A stretch of DNA of 6,193 nucleotides from Chloroflexota bacterium (GCA_030271555.1 JARXKQ010000074.1:1-6193); one strand, 5' to 3'; positions 1-5,629 are shown, counted from the first letter of the stretch. Notes: a model not told the origin generated them from the sequence alone. A program made the numbers and translations.

Positions 1-63
1 CTCGCGCCGGACAGCAAGATGTACCGCAACGCACTCGCGCGCATGCCTGAGCCAGTCGAATGA
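1..63 (+). CDS. C-terminal end of an upstream gene (partial, unidentified)
   Basis: Frame 1 is open from the window edge to a TGA at 61-63 and encodes 20 residues ending ARMPEPVE. The stop overlaps the ATG of the next gene as ATGA (60-63), the usual sign of translational coupling in an operon, and this is the main reason to believe the fragment is real. The fragment is hydrophilic, with no membrane segment or recognisable motif, so no function can be given. It is probably the gene upstream of, and co-transcribed with, the membrane-anchored protein that follows. Confidence 0.55.
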   Translation, partial: LAPDSKMYRNALARMPEPVE

Positions 64-1058
64 ACTCACGCTCCGCGCAGGTGCTCGCGGCAACGCTGGC
101 CTTCCTGCTGATCGTGCTCATTGGCGCAACGATCTTCATCCTGCTCAGCCGGCCGGCACCCGGCCCAACGCCCACCCCCTCGCTGCCTTCATTCGGACCG
201 ACACCGGCGCCATCGGCCACCTTGGTGACGCCGTTGCCCAGCGCCACGGCCACGATTCCGCCAACGCCCACGTTGGTCCCGACTCTCCCGCCGACTGACA
301 CGCCCACGCCCGAGCCAACCATCACGCCCGAGCCGACCATCACGCCCGAGCCCACCCCATCACCAACGCCATCCCCCAGCCCGACGCCATCACCCACGCT
401 GCCGCCACCTGGCGAACACCAACGCGAGGTGACGGTCAGCGACTTTGGCGTCGACAATCGCTCGGATTCACTGCCTGTTCAGCGCACGATCTCGTTCAAG
501 GTCGACGGCCCCAGCACGGTCAGCGCCACCTTGGCCGGTGTGAGCAACGGCAAGGTCAGGATGTGCCTCCGCGGCGAGGGCGCGGCCACCCAGTGCATTA
601 CCGCCCGCTCCGGAACGATCACAAGTGCCGCGTTTGATGCGGGCAACACCGACTGGAACGTATCGGTGATCGGCACCGCGGCCGGCCAGCACGCATCGGT
701 CACACTCGACTTCAATGCGCTGAGCCTCAACGTGGGGCTGGACAGCTTCCGCTTCAACGGCACCAATGATCCGCACAACAACGGCTTCCAGGTCGTGTTT
801 GGCGCCGCTGTCGACGGTACCCTTGAAGTCAAAGGCCAGATCGACGATGGCCACGACACGCCTTACCCGTGGCACTTCAACGTGGCGGTCGACGACGTTC
901 CGGTGTTCGATCAGGTCGGCGGGCCATCAGTCAATGTGGACGTCACGACGACCCTGACGGGCGGACCTGTGTACGCCGTCACTTTCGAAGAGCCCGAGGC
1001 CGCGACGAGCGGCGCTTTCCCGGTCTTCCTCTCGAACTTCCACCTGACCTACCCGTAG
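60..1058 (+). CDS. Membrane-anchored protein with Thr/Pro-rich stalk and extracytoplasmic beta-rich domain, function unknown
   Basis: A 332-aa protein. Residues 1-7 are short and polar, and 8-30 form one strongly hydrophobic helix, best read as an uncleaved signal anchor. Residues 31-118 are almost entirely Pro, Thr, Ser and Ala, including the hexapeptide TPEPTI at 83-88 and 89-94 with a partial third copy, then Ser-Pro/Thr-Pro runs. Such linkers normally hold a domain away from the membrane or through the wall. Residues 119-332 are rich in alternating polar/hydrophobic strands, Gly, Asn and Asp, without a recognised catalytic motif. Cys169 and Cys179 are the only cysteines and could form a disulfide outside the cell. 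The part around 150-220 resembles pre-peptidase or lectin-like beta-sandwich domains, but only in general character. The start is set by the ATGA overlap with the upstream gene; no Shine-Dalgarno is visible, consistent with coupling. Presence of a real gene is secure; function is not. Confidence 0.85.
   Translation: MNSRSAQVLAATLAFLLIVLIGATIFILLSRPAPGPTPTPSLPSFGPTPAPSATLVTPLPSATATIPPTPTLVPTLPPTDTPTPEPTITPEPTITPEPTPSPTPSPSPTPSPTLPPPGEHQREVTVSDFGVDNRSDSLPVQRTISFKVDGPSTVSATLAGVSNGKVRMCLRGEGAATQCITARSGTITSAAFDAGNTDWNVSVIGTAAGQHASVTLDFNALSLNVGLDSFRFNGTNDPHNNGFQVVFGAAVDGTLEVKGQIDDGHDTPYPWHFNVAVDDVPVFDQVGGPSVNVDVTTTLTGGPVYAVTFEEPEAATSGAFPVFLSNFHLTYP
306..356 (+). repeat. 18-bp tandem repeat encoding TPEPTI
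   Basis: The unit ACGCCCGAGCCRACCATC occurs at 306-323 and 324-341 with one substitution, followed by a partial third copy from 342. It lies in frame inside the Thr/Pro linker of the membrane-anchored protein, so gain or loss of units would change stalk length by six residues without a frameshift. Confidence 0.8.
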
Positions 1059-1071
1059 CCGCACGCCGGCT
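1057..1071. terminator. Weak stem-loop between convergent genes
   Basis: AGCCG (1057-1061) and CGGCT (1067-1071) can pair around a 5-nt loop in the 16-bp gap between the membrane-anchored protein gene and the convergent Nudix gene. There is no T-tract on either side and the stem is only 5 bp. It is a candidate for a minimal bidirectional terminator by position, not a strong one. Confidence 0.25.
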
Positions 1072-1074
1072 CGC

Positions 1075-1671
1075 CTAACCGGGGAGAGTCACCTCGCCGG
1101 CGCGCACCAGCGCCGCTACCCACATGACGCCAATGATCGTCTTGGCGTCGTGAATCTCATCGCGTTCGACGCGCGCCACGAGCTCGGGTAGCGCGACGGC
1201 CTCCACGAGCAGCCGTTCGTCTGGATCGGGCCCGGCGTGGTTTGGGTCGGGCGATAGGTCGGTCGCCAGGTAAAGCGTCATGCGCTCGCTGGCGAATCCC
1301 GGGGCAGTCCAGAACGCCCCCAGTCGGCGCCAGTTCTGTGCGCGGTAGCCCGTCTCTTCGGATAGCTCACGCGGTCCCGCGACGGCCGGGTCCTCGATGG
1401 AGCCGTCGGCGAGCCTGTCCAGCGTCCCGGCCGGCAGCTCCAGCAGCACCTGTCCAGCGGCGTGGCGGTACTGGCATACCAGCAGCACTCGGCCATCAGG
1501 CAGGATGGCAACAACGGTTACCGCGCCGGGATGGAGGACCACGTCGCGCGCATGCCGACGACCGTCCGGAGTCTCGATCGTGTCTGCCACGACGGTCATG
1601 TAGTTGCTCTGGCGCACCACTTGTCGATCAACGAGTCGCTCGGTCAGATCAGATTCACGCTCAACTGGCAT
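1075..1671 (-). CDS. Nudix hydrolase, ADP-ribose pyrophosphatase type
   Basis: A 198-aa cytoplasmic hydrolase. The family cleaves nucleoside diphosphates linked to another moiety; this subgroup typically splits ADP-ribose into AMP and ribose 5-phosphate, with Mg2+. The order is typical of the subgroup: HPGAV (47-51), VCQYRHAAG (65-73), LELPAGTL (77-84), then the Nudix box from Gly82 through Glu93 to RELSEETGY (101-109), with metal ligands expected at Glu102, Glu105 and Glu106. APGF and the following Glu129 (123-129), then DLSPDP (138-143) and EIHDAKTI (172-179) are also hallmarks. One oddity is that ten residues instead of five separate the box Gly from its first Glu. The start at 1671 has no Shine-Dalgarno, but a CATACT element lies 7 nt upstream, which fits a leaderless transcript. 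The gene stands alone on this strand, and substrate choice within the subgroup cannot be read from sequence. Confidence 0.93.
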   Translation of the reverse strand: MPVERESDLTERLVDRQVVRQSNYMTVVADTIETPDGRRHARDVVLHPGAVTVVAILPDGRVLLVCQYRHAAGQVLLELPAGTLDRLADGSIEDPAVAGPRELSEETGYRAQNWRRLGAFWTAPGFASERMTLYLATDLSPDPNHAGPDPDERLLVEAVALPELVARVERDEIHDAKTIIGVMWVAALVRAGEVTLPG

Positions 1672-1689
1672 GTGCCGGAGTATGCCAGT
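1664..1689. promoter_or_regulatory. 8-bp inverted repeat over the Nudix start codon and its putative -10
   Basis: ACTGGCAT (1664-1671) and ATGCCAGT (1682-1689) are perfect complements separated by 10 bp. On the minus strand one arm contains the Nudix ATG (1669-1671) and the other overlaps CATACT (complement of 1679-1684), which matches a -10 hexamer at 4 of 6 positions. The layout suits a repressor operator covering the promoter and start. If transcription begins upstream of the repeat, it could instead be an mRNA hairpin hiding the start codon. No -35 was convincing. Confidence 0.4.
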
Positions 1690-1737
1690 CGGCGTCCCAG
1701 TACTTCCTTCTCATGGCGAGCCGCCGGTTGGCAACCC

Positions 1738-1743
1738 TAGATT
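1738..1743 (+). promoter_or_regulatory. Possible -10 element for the micro-ORF/DUF5317 transcript
   Basis: TAGATT at 1738-1743 has the TANNNT form of a -10 hexamer and would start transcription near 1750, about 40 nt ahead of the micro-ORF. No -35 with correct spacing is visible. It is the best candidate in the 120 bp upstream of the micro-ORF, but a single short match in this base composition is weak evidence. Confidence 0.25.
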
Positions 1744-1791
1744 GGCGACCTCGACGACCCACCAGGTGTCGTGCAACTGGAGATCGACCAA

Positions 1792-1878
1792 ATGACCAAC
1801 GTCCGGCAGATCGCCCTCAGCCTGGTTGTGCTGGCGGCCTTCGTGCTCGTCGTCGCTGCCCCGTTCCGGTGGTGGTAG
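1792..1878 (+). CDS. 28-aa single-pass membrane micropeptide (hypothetical)
   Basis: ATG at 1792 opens 28 codons ending TAG at 1876-1878. The product starts MTNVRQIALS, continues as an unbroken hydrophobic stretch (about residues 7-23, rich in Leu, Val and Ala) and ends PFRWW. That is the layout of a tiny membrane protein: a basic N-terminus, one helix, and an Arg plus aromatic residues at the far interface. GGAG at 1779-1782 lies 9 nt before the ATG, a good Shine-Dalgarno. An in-frame GTG at 1771 could add seven residues but lacks a ribosome site. It precedes the DUF5317 gene by 135 bp on the same strand. Two Trp codons directly before the stop, followed by stem-loops, also allow a regulatory leader-peptide reading, although the downstream genes have no obvious link to tryptophan. 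No known family is recognised. Confidence 0.5.
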   Translation: MTNVRQIALSLVVLAAFVLVVAAPFRWW

Positions 1879-1907
1879 TCACTTCCTCCGGGCAGCGCTG
1901 ATTTTGA

Positions 1908-1938
1908 GTCCGCCGTCCCGGTAAACCGGATGGCGGGC
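1908..1938 (+). promoter_or_regulatory. Strong stem-loop downstream of the micro-ORF
   Basis: Bases 1910-1916 pair with 1930-1936 (one G-T wobble), C1917 bulges, and 1918-1921 pair with 1926-1929 around the loop TAAA. Two further pairs at 1908-1909/1937-1938 can extend it. The following sequence, ACCACATCTTTC, is only partly T-rich. It could terminate the micro-ORF transcript or be part of a structured leader for DUF5317. No known riboswitch class was recognised. Confidence 0.5.
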
Positions 1939-1955
1939 ACCACATCTTTCCGGCG

Positions 1956-1980
1956 ACGGCGCGTTCTCGTGACGCGCCGT
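1956..1980 (+). terminator. Perfect 9-bp stem-loop upstream of DUF5317 (terminator or attenuator)
   Basis: ACGGCGCGT (1956-1964) is perfectly complementary to ACGCGCCGT (1972-1980) around a 7-nt loop, with a further possible G-T pair outside. Only two T residues follow, so it is not a textbook intrinsic terminator, but GC-rich bacteria often use such stems. It is the second of two consecutive structures between the micro-ORF stop and DUF5317, ending 11 nt before the GGAGG at 1992-1996, so it could affect ribosome access as well as transcription. Confidence 0.5.
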
Positions 1981-2013
1981 TCCGACTATCTGGAGGCTGC
2001 GCGCTAGCACGCG

Positions 2014-2586
2014 ATGCTCCTACTCTATGCCGTGATCCTGGGCGTCATCTGTGGGTTGGTCAGCGGCGGCAAGTTCGCCGCGCTGGGCTCGACCCACATC
2101 AGGCTGTGGCCCGTAGCGCTGATCGGCCTTTTCTGTCAACTGCTGCTGTTCAGCTCGCCGCTGGCCGCTGTCGTGGGGCCGTGGGGCCCGTCGCTGTACG
2201 TGGTCAGCACCGTGCTGGTGCTGATGGCGATGGTTGTCAACCTGCGCCAGCCCGGCTTCTGGCTGATCATCCTGGGCGCGCTCGCCAACTTCACGGTCAT
2301 CGTCGCCAACGGCGGCCAGATGCCGGCCGCGCCTGCCGCGTGGGCAGCGCTCAACGGGGTCGCTGCCGTGCCCACGACGGACTTCAGCAACTCGATCCTC
2401 GCTGGGCCGCAGACCGTCCTCGCGTTCCTGGGCGACAACTTCGTGCTTCCCCGGCCGCTGCCGCTGGCCAACGTCTTCTCGCTTGGCGATGTGCTCATTG
2501 GTGTTGGCGCGGCGATGTTCATCGTCCAGTCGATGCACGGGCGAGTGCTGCCGCGACTTCTCCGACCACAGGCCACGCATGGCTGA
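2014..2586 (+). CDS. DUF5317 family polytopic membrane protein
   Basis: A 190-aa integral membrane protein of unknown biochemical role. Hydrophobic segments lie at about 2-18, 33-54, 60-76, 82-98 and 156-172. Features I associate with DUF5317 are NLRQPGFWLIILGALANFTV (76-95) followed by IVANGGQMP (96-104), and FLGDNFVLPRPLPLANVFS (138-156) followed by GDVLI (158-162). The length is normal for the family. An in-frame TAG at 2005-2007 excludes any start upstream of ATG 2014, and the MLLLYAVILG beginning fits the family, so this start is favoured. The only Shine-Dalgarno, GGAGG at 1992-1996, is 17 nt away, unusually far. The stop overlaps the start of the diguanylate cyclase gene by 8 nt. Tight coupling suggests it works with the cyclase, perhaps as its membrane anchor or sensor, but that is inference. 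Confidence 0.88.
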   Translation: MLLLYAVILGVICGLVSGGKFAALGSTHIRLWPVALIGLFCQLLLFSSPLAAVVGPWGPSLYVVSTVLVLMAMVVNLRQPGFWLIILGALANFTVIVANGGQMPAAPAAWAALNGVAAVPTTDFSNSILAGPQTVLAFLGDNFVLPRPLPLANVFSLGDVLIGVGAAMFIVQSMHGRVLPRLLRPQATHG

Positions 2587-4447
2587 GGCCAGCCAAAAGG
2601 GGATTGCGAGCACGCTCGATGAGCTGTGCCACGCGGTCGCCGCGGATGGTGGCGCGGCGCTCTATTTGGATGACGGCGAGGGCGCGTTGCAGCGCGTCGC
2701 GTCATCGGGCAGCGGCGGCGTGCGGCCGCCGCGTCTCCTCGAGCAGCTGCGCGACGAGAACCACGACCCGCGCAGCCTCGTTCTGACGGTCCCCGGGACG
2801 CCTGCCGGAGTTGTCGTGCTCGCCCGCAAGACCGGCGGCAACTTCACCCAGCAGGATCGCGCCGTGGCACGGCTGTGGGTGCGTCGGCTGGCGGAAGGGA
2901 CGCTTGCCACAGGCACGCATCTCGCGCCATCAGTGTGGACACGCCGGATCGAGGCGATCCAGCGCATCGGCGCGCGGCTCAACCGGCTGGGCTCAGTTCA
3001 GGAAGTGAGCGCGACCATCTGCCGCGGCACGTTCGAGATCATCGACAACGACGAGGCGCACCTGCTGCTGGCCGACGACCAGGGCTACCTCCAGCCCATC
3101 GCGCACATGACCCGCGATGACGGCACGCCGCCCGTGCTCCCTTACGACGGACCAATTGCGCGCCATATCGGGCGCGCGCTGGCCGCCACGATGCCGGTGC
3201 TCGAGAAGAGCGTTGCCGACGCTGGACCAGACCGCGCCGGACCCCATTCGCTGCTCATCGTGCCCTTGCTCCACGAGGGCCACGTCAACGGCCTGCTGTG
3301 CCTTATCGCGGCGGGTGAGGCGCGCTTCGATGACGACCACCTGCGCTTGCTGCAGATCCTGTCCGATCAGGCCGCGGTCGCGATTGAGAACGCACGGCTG
3401 CTATCCGGCCGCGATGAGCTGGTCCATGAGCTGGCCGGGCTGCTCGAAGTCAGCGAGGCGGCTGGTGCCGCGTCGGACGAGCGCCAGCTGGCAACACAGC
3501 TCGCCACCAGGATGCGCCGCGCCACCGGTGCGGACGCGGCGCGCGTAAGCCGCTGGGACGAAGGCTCGACCGTCCTGCGCCTGTTGGCGCGCGACGGCAG
3601 CGATGCTTGCGAAGACACGGTCGAGCTGGCCGAATCGGCGTTGCGCTGGTCGGCGCTGCGCGACGGCCGGCCGGTGCTGGCGCAGGTCGATGCGCTCGAC
3701 AATGGCGTCGAGGCACGGGCGTTGCGTGCCGGCGGCGTGCGGACGCTGATGCTCCTGCCGCTCACTGCCGGTGGCCGTACGATCGGGCTGGTCGAGCTGC
3801 TTGCCCTGCATCAGTCGCTCAGCATCAACGAGTCACAGCTCCATGCCCTGGAGGCGATGACCAGCCTCACCGCGACCGGTCTCGAACGGGTGCGCCTGCT
3901 CGAGCAGCTGCGCAGCGCGGCGGACACGGATCTCGTCACCGGCGTTCACAACCACCGTTACCTGCAAGAGCGGCTGCGCCAGGAGGTGGCACGGTCGGCC
4001 CGGTCGCACTCACAGCTGGCCGTCCTGATGATGGACCTCGACAAGTTCAAGCAGGTCAACGACCGCCACGGCCACGCCGACGGTGACGGTGTGCTGCACA
4101 ACATCGGCGCGACGATCATGGCCGAGGTCCGAGCCAATGACATCGTCGCGCGCTACGGCGGCGATGAATTTGTCGTGATCATGCCCGATACGAGCCCCGA
4201 TCAGGCTGAGCTCGTCGCGAACCGGGTCGTGCGCTCGATCAAGAACCGCCGGCACGCACTATCCGACGGAGCACAGGTCAGCGTGGGCGTGAGCGCCGGG
4301 CTGGCCATGTATCCCGCAGACGGCCGCACGACCGCGCAACTGCTGGGCGCGGCGGACGCAGCGATGTATGACATCAAGCGGACCACTGGCCGTGACGTCG
4401 AACGTGCGGCGGGCCACCCCGCGATCGAGGCGGCCGCCGCTAACTGA
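2579..4447 (+). CDS. Diguanylate cyclase with three GAF-like domains (GAF-GAF-GAF-GGDEF)
   Basis: A 622-aa soluble protein predicted to make cyclic di-GMP from two GTP. Order: a short, degenerate GAF-like domain at about 10-108; a clear GAF at 123-273 (ending DDDHLRLLQILSDQAAVAIE at 251-270); a helical linker; a second clear GAF at about 283-441; a signalling helix (LERVRLLEQLRSAADTD); and GGDEF at about 446-607. Catalytic features are intact: DLVTGVHNHRYL (451-462), MMDLDKFKQVND (484-495) with metal ligand Asp486, and GGDEF at 527-531. An inhibitory site RAND (518-521) sits exactly five residues ahead of GGDEF, so product feedback is expected. No membrane helix is present, so input comes through the GAF domains, whose ligands are unknown. 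The frame is open further upstream (from 2483), but that stretch lies inside DUF5317 and reads like a shadow; ATG 2579, overlapping the DUF5317 stop by 8 nt, gives MAEASQKG and is preferred. Confidence 0.93.
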   Translation: MAEASQKGIASTLDELCHAVAADGGAALYLDDGEGALQRVASSGSGGVRPPRLLEQLRDENHDPRSLVLTVPGTPAGVVVLARKTGGNFTQQDRAVARLWVRRLAEGTLATGTHLAPSVWTRRIEAIQRIGARLNRLGSVQEVSATICRGTFEIIDNDEAHLLLADDQGYLQPIAHMTRDDGTPPVLPYDGPIARHIGRALAATMPVLEKSVADAGPDRAGPHSLLIVPLLHEGHVNGLLCLIAAGEARFDDDHLRLLQILSDQAAVAIENARLLSGRDELVHELAGLLEVSEAAGAASDERQLATQLATRMRRATGADAARVSRWDEGSTVLRLLARDGSDACEDTVELAESALRWSALRDGRPVLAQVDALDNGVEARALRAGGVRTLMLLPLTAGGRTIGLVELLALHQSLSINESQLHALEAMTSLTATGLERVRLLEQLRSAADTDLVTGVHNHRYLQERLRQEVARSARSHSQLAVLMMDLDKFKQVNDRHGHADGDGVLHNIGATIMAEVRANDIVARYGGDEFVVIMPDTSPDQAELVANRVVRSIKNRRHALSDGAQVSVGVSAGLAMYPADGRTTAQLLGAADAAMYDIKRTTGRDVERAAGHPAIEAAAAN

Positions 4448-4448
4448 C

Positions 4449-4465
4449 CTCCGCGGTTAGCGGAG
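4449..4465. terminator. Stem-loop between convergent cyclase and ABC ATPase genes
   Basis: CTCCGC (4449-4454) and GCGGAG (4460-4465) pair perfectly around the 5-nt loop GGTTA. The structure fills the 9-bp gap between the two convergent stops and contains the minus-strand TAA (4457-4459). Position and symmetry suit a bidirectional terminator. No T-tract follows on either strand, so efficiency is uncertain. Confidence 0.4.
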
Positions 4466-5551
4466 CGCCTTGCCGTCGGCCGAATCGAACAGCGCGATCT
4501 TGTCGATGGGCACGAACATCTCCACCACATCGCCCGGCTTGACGCGAAAGGCCGCGTCAACGACCGCCACCAGGTCGTGCTGGCCCACTCGAAGGTGGAG
4601 CAGCTCTTCATTGCCCAGGAACTCGACCACATCGCACGTCGCACGCACGTGCGCGCCGGCACCCGGGGCTGCGCCGTTCATGATCTCGAAGTGCTCGGGC
4701 CGGACGCCGGCAGTGAGCTCGGTTGCAGCGTTCTCGACAGCGCTCTTCAGGCTGTCGGGCACTGGCAGCTCGAAGCCCTCACCCACGACCTTCAGCGTGC
4801 CGTCTTCAGTCTTGGGCGTGACATTGATGAAGTTCATGGCCGGGCTGCCGATGAAACCGGCAACGAACTTGTTGACCGGGTGCTGATAGAGCTCCTGCGG
4901 CGAGCCGACCTGCTGGAGCACGCCGAAGTTCATGACCGCGATGCGGTCGCCCATGGTCATGGCCTCGACCTGGTCGTGCGTCACGTAGACCACGGTCGTG
5001 CGTAGGCGCTGATGGAGCCGCGCGATCTCGGCGCGCGTCTGGACGCGCAGCTTGGCATCGAGGTTGGACAGCGGCTCATCCATAAGGAAGACAGCCGGCT
5101 CGCGCACGATGGCGCGACCAAGGGCGACGCGCTGGCGCTGGCCGCCCGATAGCTGCTTCGGCTTGCGGTCGAGCAGGTTGGTCAACTCGATCGTCGCGGC
5201 TGCCTCGCGGACGCGCTTGTCGATCTCCGCCTTGGGCATCTTGCGCAGCTTCAGCCCGAACGCCATGTTGTCGAACACGCTCATGTGCGGATACAGCGCG
5301 TAGCTCTGGAAGACCATCGCGACGTCGCGATCCTTGGGCGCGAGGTTGTTGACCACGCGATCGCCGATCTTGAGCTCGCCCGCGCTGACGTCCTCGAGGC
5401 CGGCGATCATGCGCAGCGCGGTGGTCTTGCCGCAGCCTGATGGGCCGACCAGCACGAGGAACTCCTCGTCCTGGATCTCGAGGCTCAGGTCGTTGACGGC
5501 GGTGACGTCGCCGTAACGTTTGAAGACGTGCTCGAAGGTAACCGTCGCCAT
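4457..5551 (-). CDS. ugpC: Sugar/glycerol-3-phosphate-type ABC importer ATPase (MalK/MsiK/UgpC family)
   Basis: A 364-aa cytoplasmic ATPase that would power uptake by a carbohydrate ABC importer of the CUT1 type. Walker A GPSGCGKTT (36-44), Q-loop Gln82 in FQSYALYPHM, signature LSGGQRQ (134-140), Walker B VFLMDEP (154-160), D-loop SNLD (162-165) and H-loop His192 are all intact. The C-terminal third carries the TOBE/MOBE regulatory fold, with FIGSPAMNF (233-241), GVRPEH (282-287) and FDSADGKAL (355-363). The length is normal. The start at 5551 follows GAGGAG with good spacing and gives the family-typical MATVTFEHVFKRYG; the frame stays open to 6073, but that extension is low-complexity and crosses a divergent gene. 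No permease or solute-binding protein lies beside it within the window, as for MsiK of Streptomyces and MsmK of Streptococcus, which serve several importers. The substrate cannot be deduced and ugpC is only the family label. Confidence 0.95.
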   Translation of the reverse strand: MATVTFEHVFKRYGDVTAVNDLSLEIQDEEFLVLVGPSGCGKTTALRMIAGLEDVSAGELKIGDRVVNNLAPKDRDVAMVFQSYALYPHMSVFDNMAFGLKLRKMPKAEIDKRVREAAATIELTNLLDRKPKQLSGGQRQRVALGRAIVREPAVFLMDEPLSNLDAKLRVQTRAEIARLHQRLRTTVVYVTHDQVEAMTMGDRIAVMNFGVLQQVGSPQELYQHPVNKFVAGFIGSPAMNFINVTPKTEDGTLKVVGEGFELPVPDSLKSAVENAATELTAGVRPEHFEIMNGAAPGAGAHVRATCDVVEFLGNEELLHLRVGQHDLVAVVDAAFRVKPGDVVEMFVPIDKIALFDSADGKALR

Positions 5552-5556
5552 GACCA

Positions 5557-5562
5557 CTCCTC
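5557..5562 (-). promoter_or_regulatory. Ribosome binding site that fixes the ABC ATPase start
   Basis: On the minus strand GAGGAG lies 5 nt before the ATG at 5549-5551. It is the clearest Shine-Dalgarno in the window and decides between this start and upstream in-frame codons in the long open frame. Confidence 0.8.
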
Positions 5563-5575
5563 TAGAGACGCCGTC

Positions 5576-5589
5576 AGCCGGCCCCGGCT
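5576..5589. promoter_or_regulatory. GC-rich dyad in the divergent control region
   Basis: AGCCGG (5576-5581) and CCGGCT (5584-5589) are perfect inverted arms with a 2-bp spacer, centred about 31 bp upstream of the ABC ATPase start. It lies where a repressor would block that gene's leader. Short GC palindromes are common in this base composition, so this is only a candidate operator. Confidence 0.3.
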
Positions 5590-5609
5590 TCGGTGCAATG
5601 CGGCTCGGC

Positions 5610-5624
5610 CGACTCGTTGAGTCG
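5610..5624. promoter_or_regulatory. Perfect dyad CGACTCGTTGAGTCG, candidate operator
   Basis: CGACTC (5610-5615) and GAGTCG (5619-5624) are perfect inverted arms around GTT. The dyad ends 5 bp before the likely -10 of the GlsB gene, which is where a repressor would interfere with polymerase. It also lies upstream of the ABC ATPase gene and could control both divergent units. Confidence 0.4.
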
Positions 5625-5629
5625 CATCG

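Noticed and set aside
306..406. CRISPR-like array in the repetitive Thr/Pro region
   Set aside because: The repeats are contiguous 18-bp coding units without spacers and encode a periodic Pro-rich linker in frame.
1242..1901. Plus-strand open frame of 219 codons opposite the Nudix gene
   Set aside because: Arg/Pro/Ala-rich shadow of a well-supported Nudix gene, with no recognisable domain; the open frame reflects GC-rich codon usage.
1908..2013. c-di-GMP riboswitch upstream of the DUF5317/cyclase genes
   Set aside because: The location would be attractive, but the conserved loop and receptor sequences of the known c-di-GMP-I and -II classes are not present around either stem-loop.
2483..2578. 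Earlier start for the diguanylate cyclase
   Set aside because: The extra 32 residues (Ser/Cys/Arg-rich) are a frame shadow of the 3' end of DUF5317; ATG 2579 with an 8-nt overlap is the natural coupled start.
2020..2613. Minus-strand open frame of 197 codons opposite DUF5317
   Set aside because: The product is rich in Arg, His, Gln and Asp with no motif and mirrors the membrane-protein codons on the other strand.
1632..3834. Shared phrase ATCAACGAGTC near 1627 and 3826 as a dispersed repeat
   Set aside because: It is an 11-nt coincidence in unrelated coding contexts, with no extension on either side.
3607..4086. Plus-strand open frame of 159 codons inside the cyclase gene
   Set aside because: It overlaps fully with the GAF/GGDEF coding frame and is Arg/Ala-rich without domain features.
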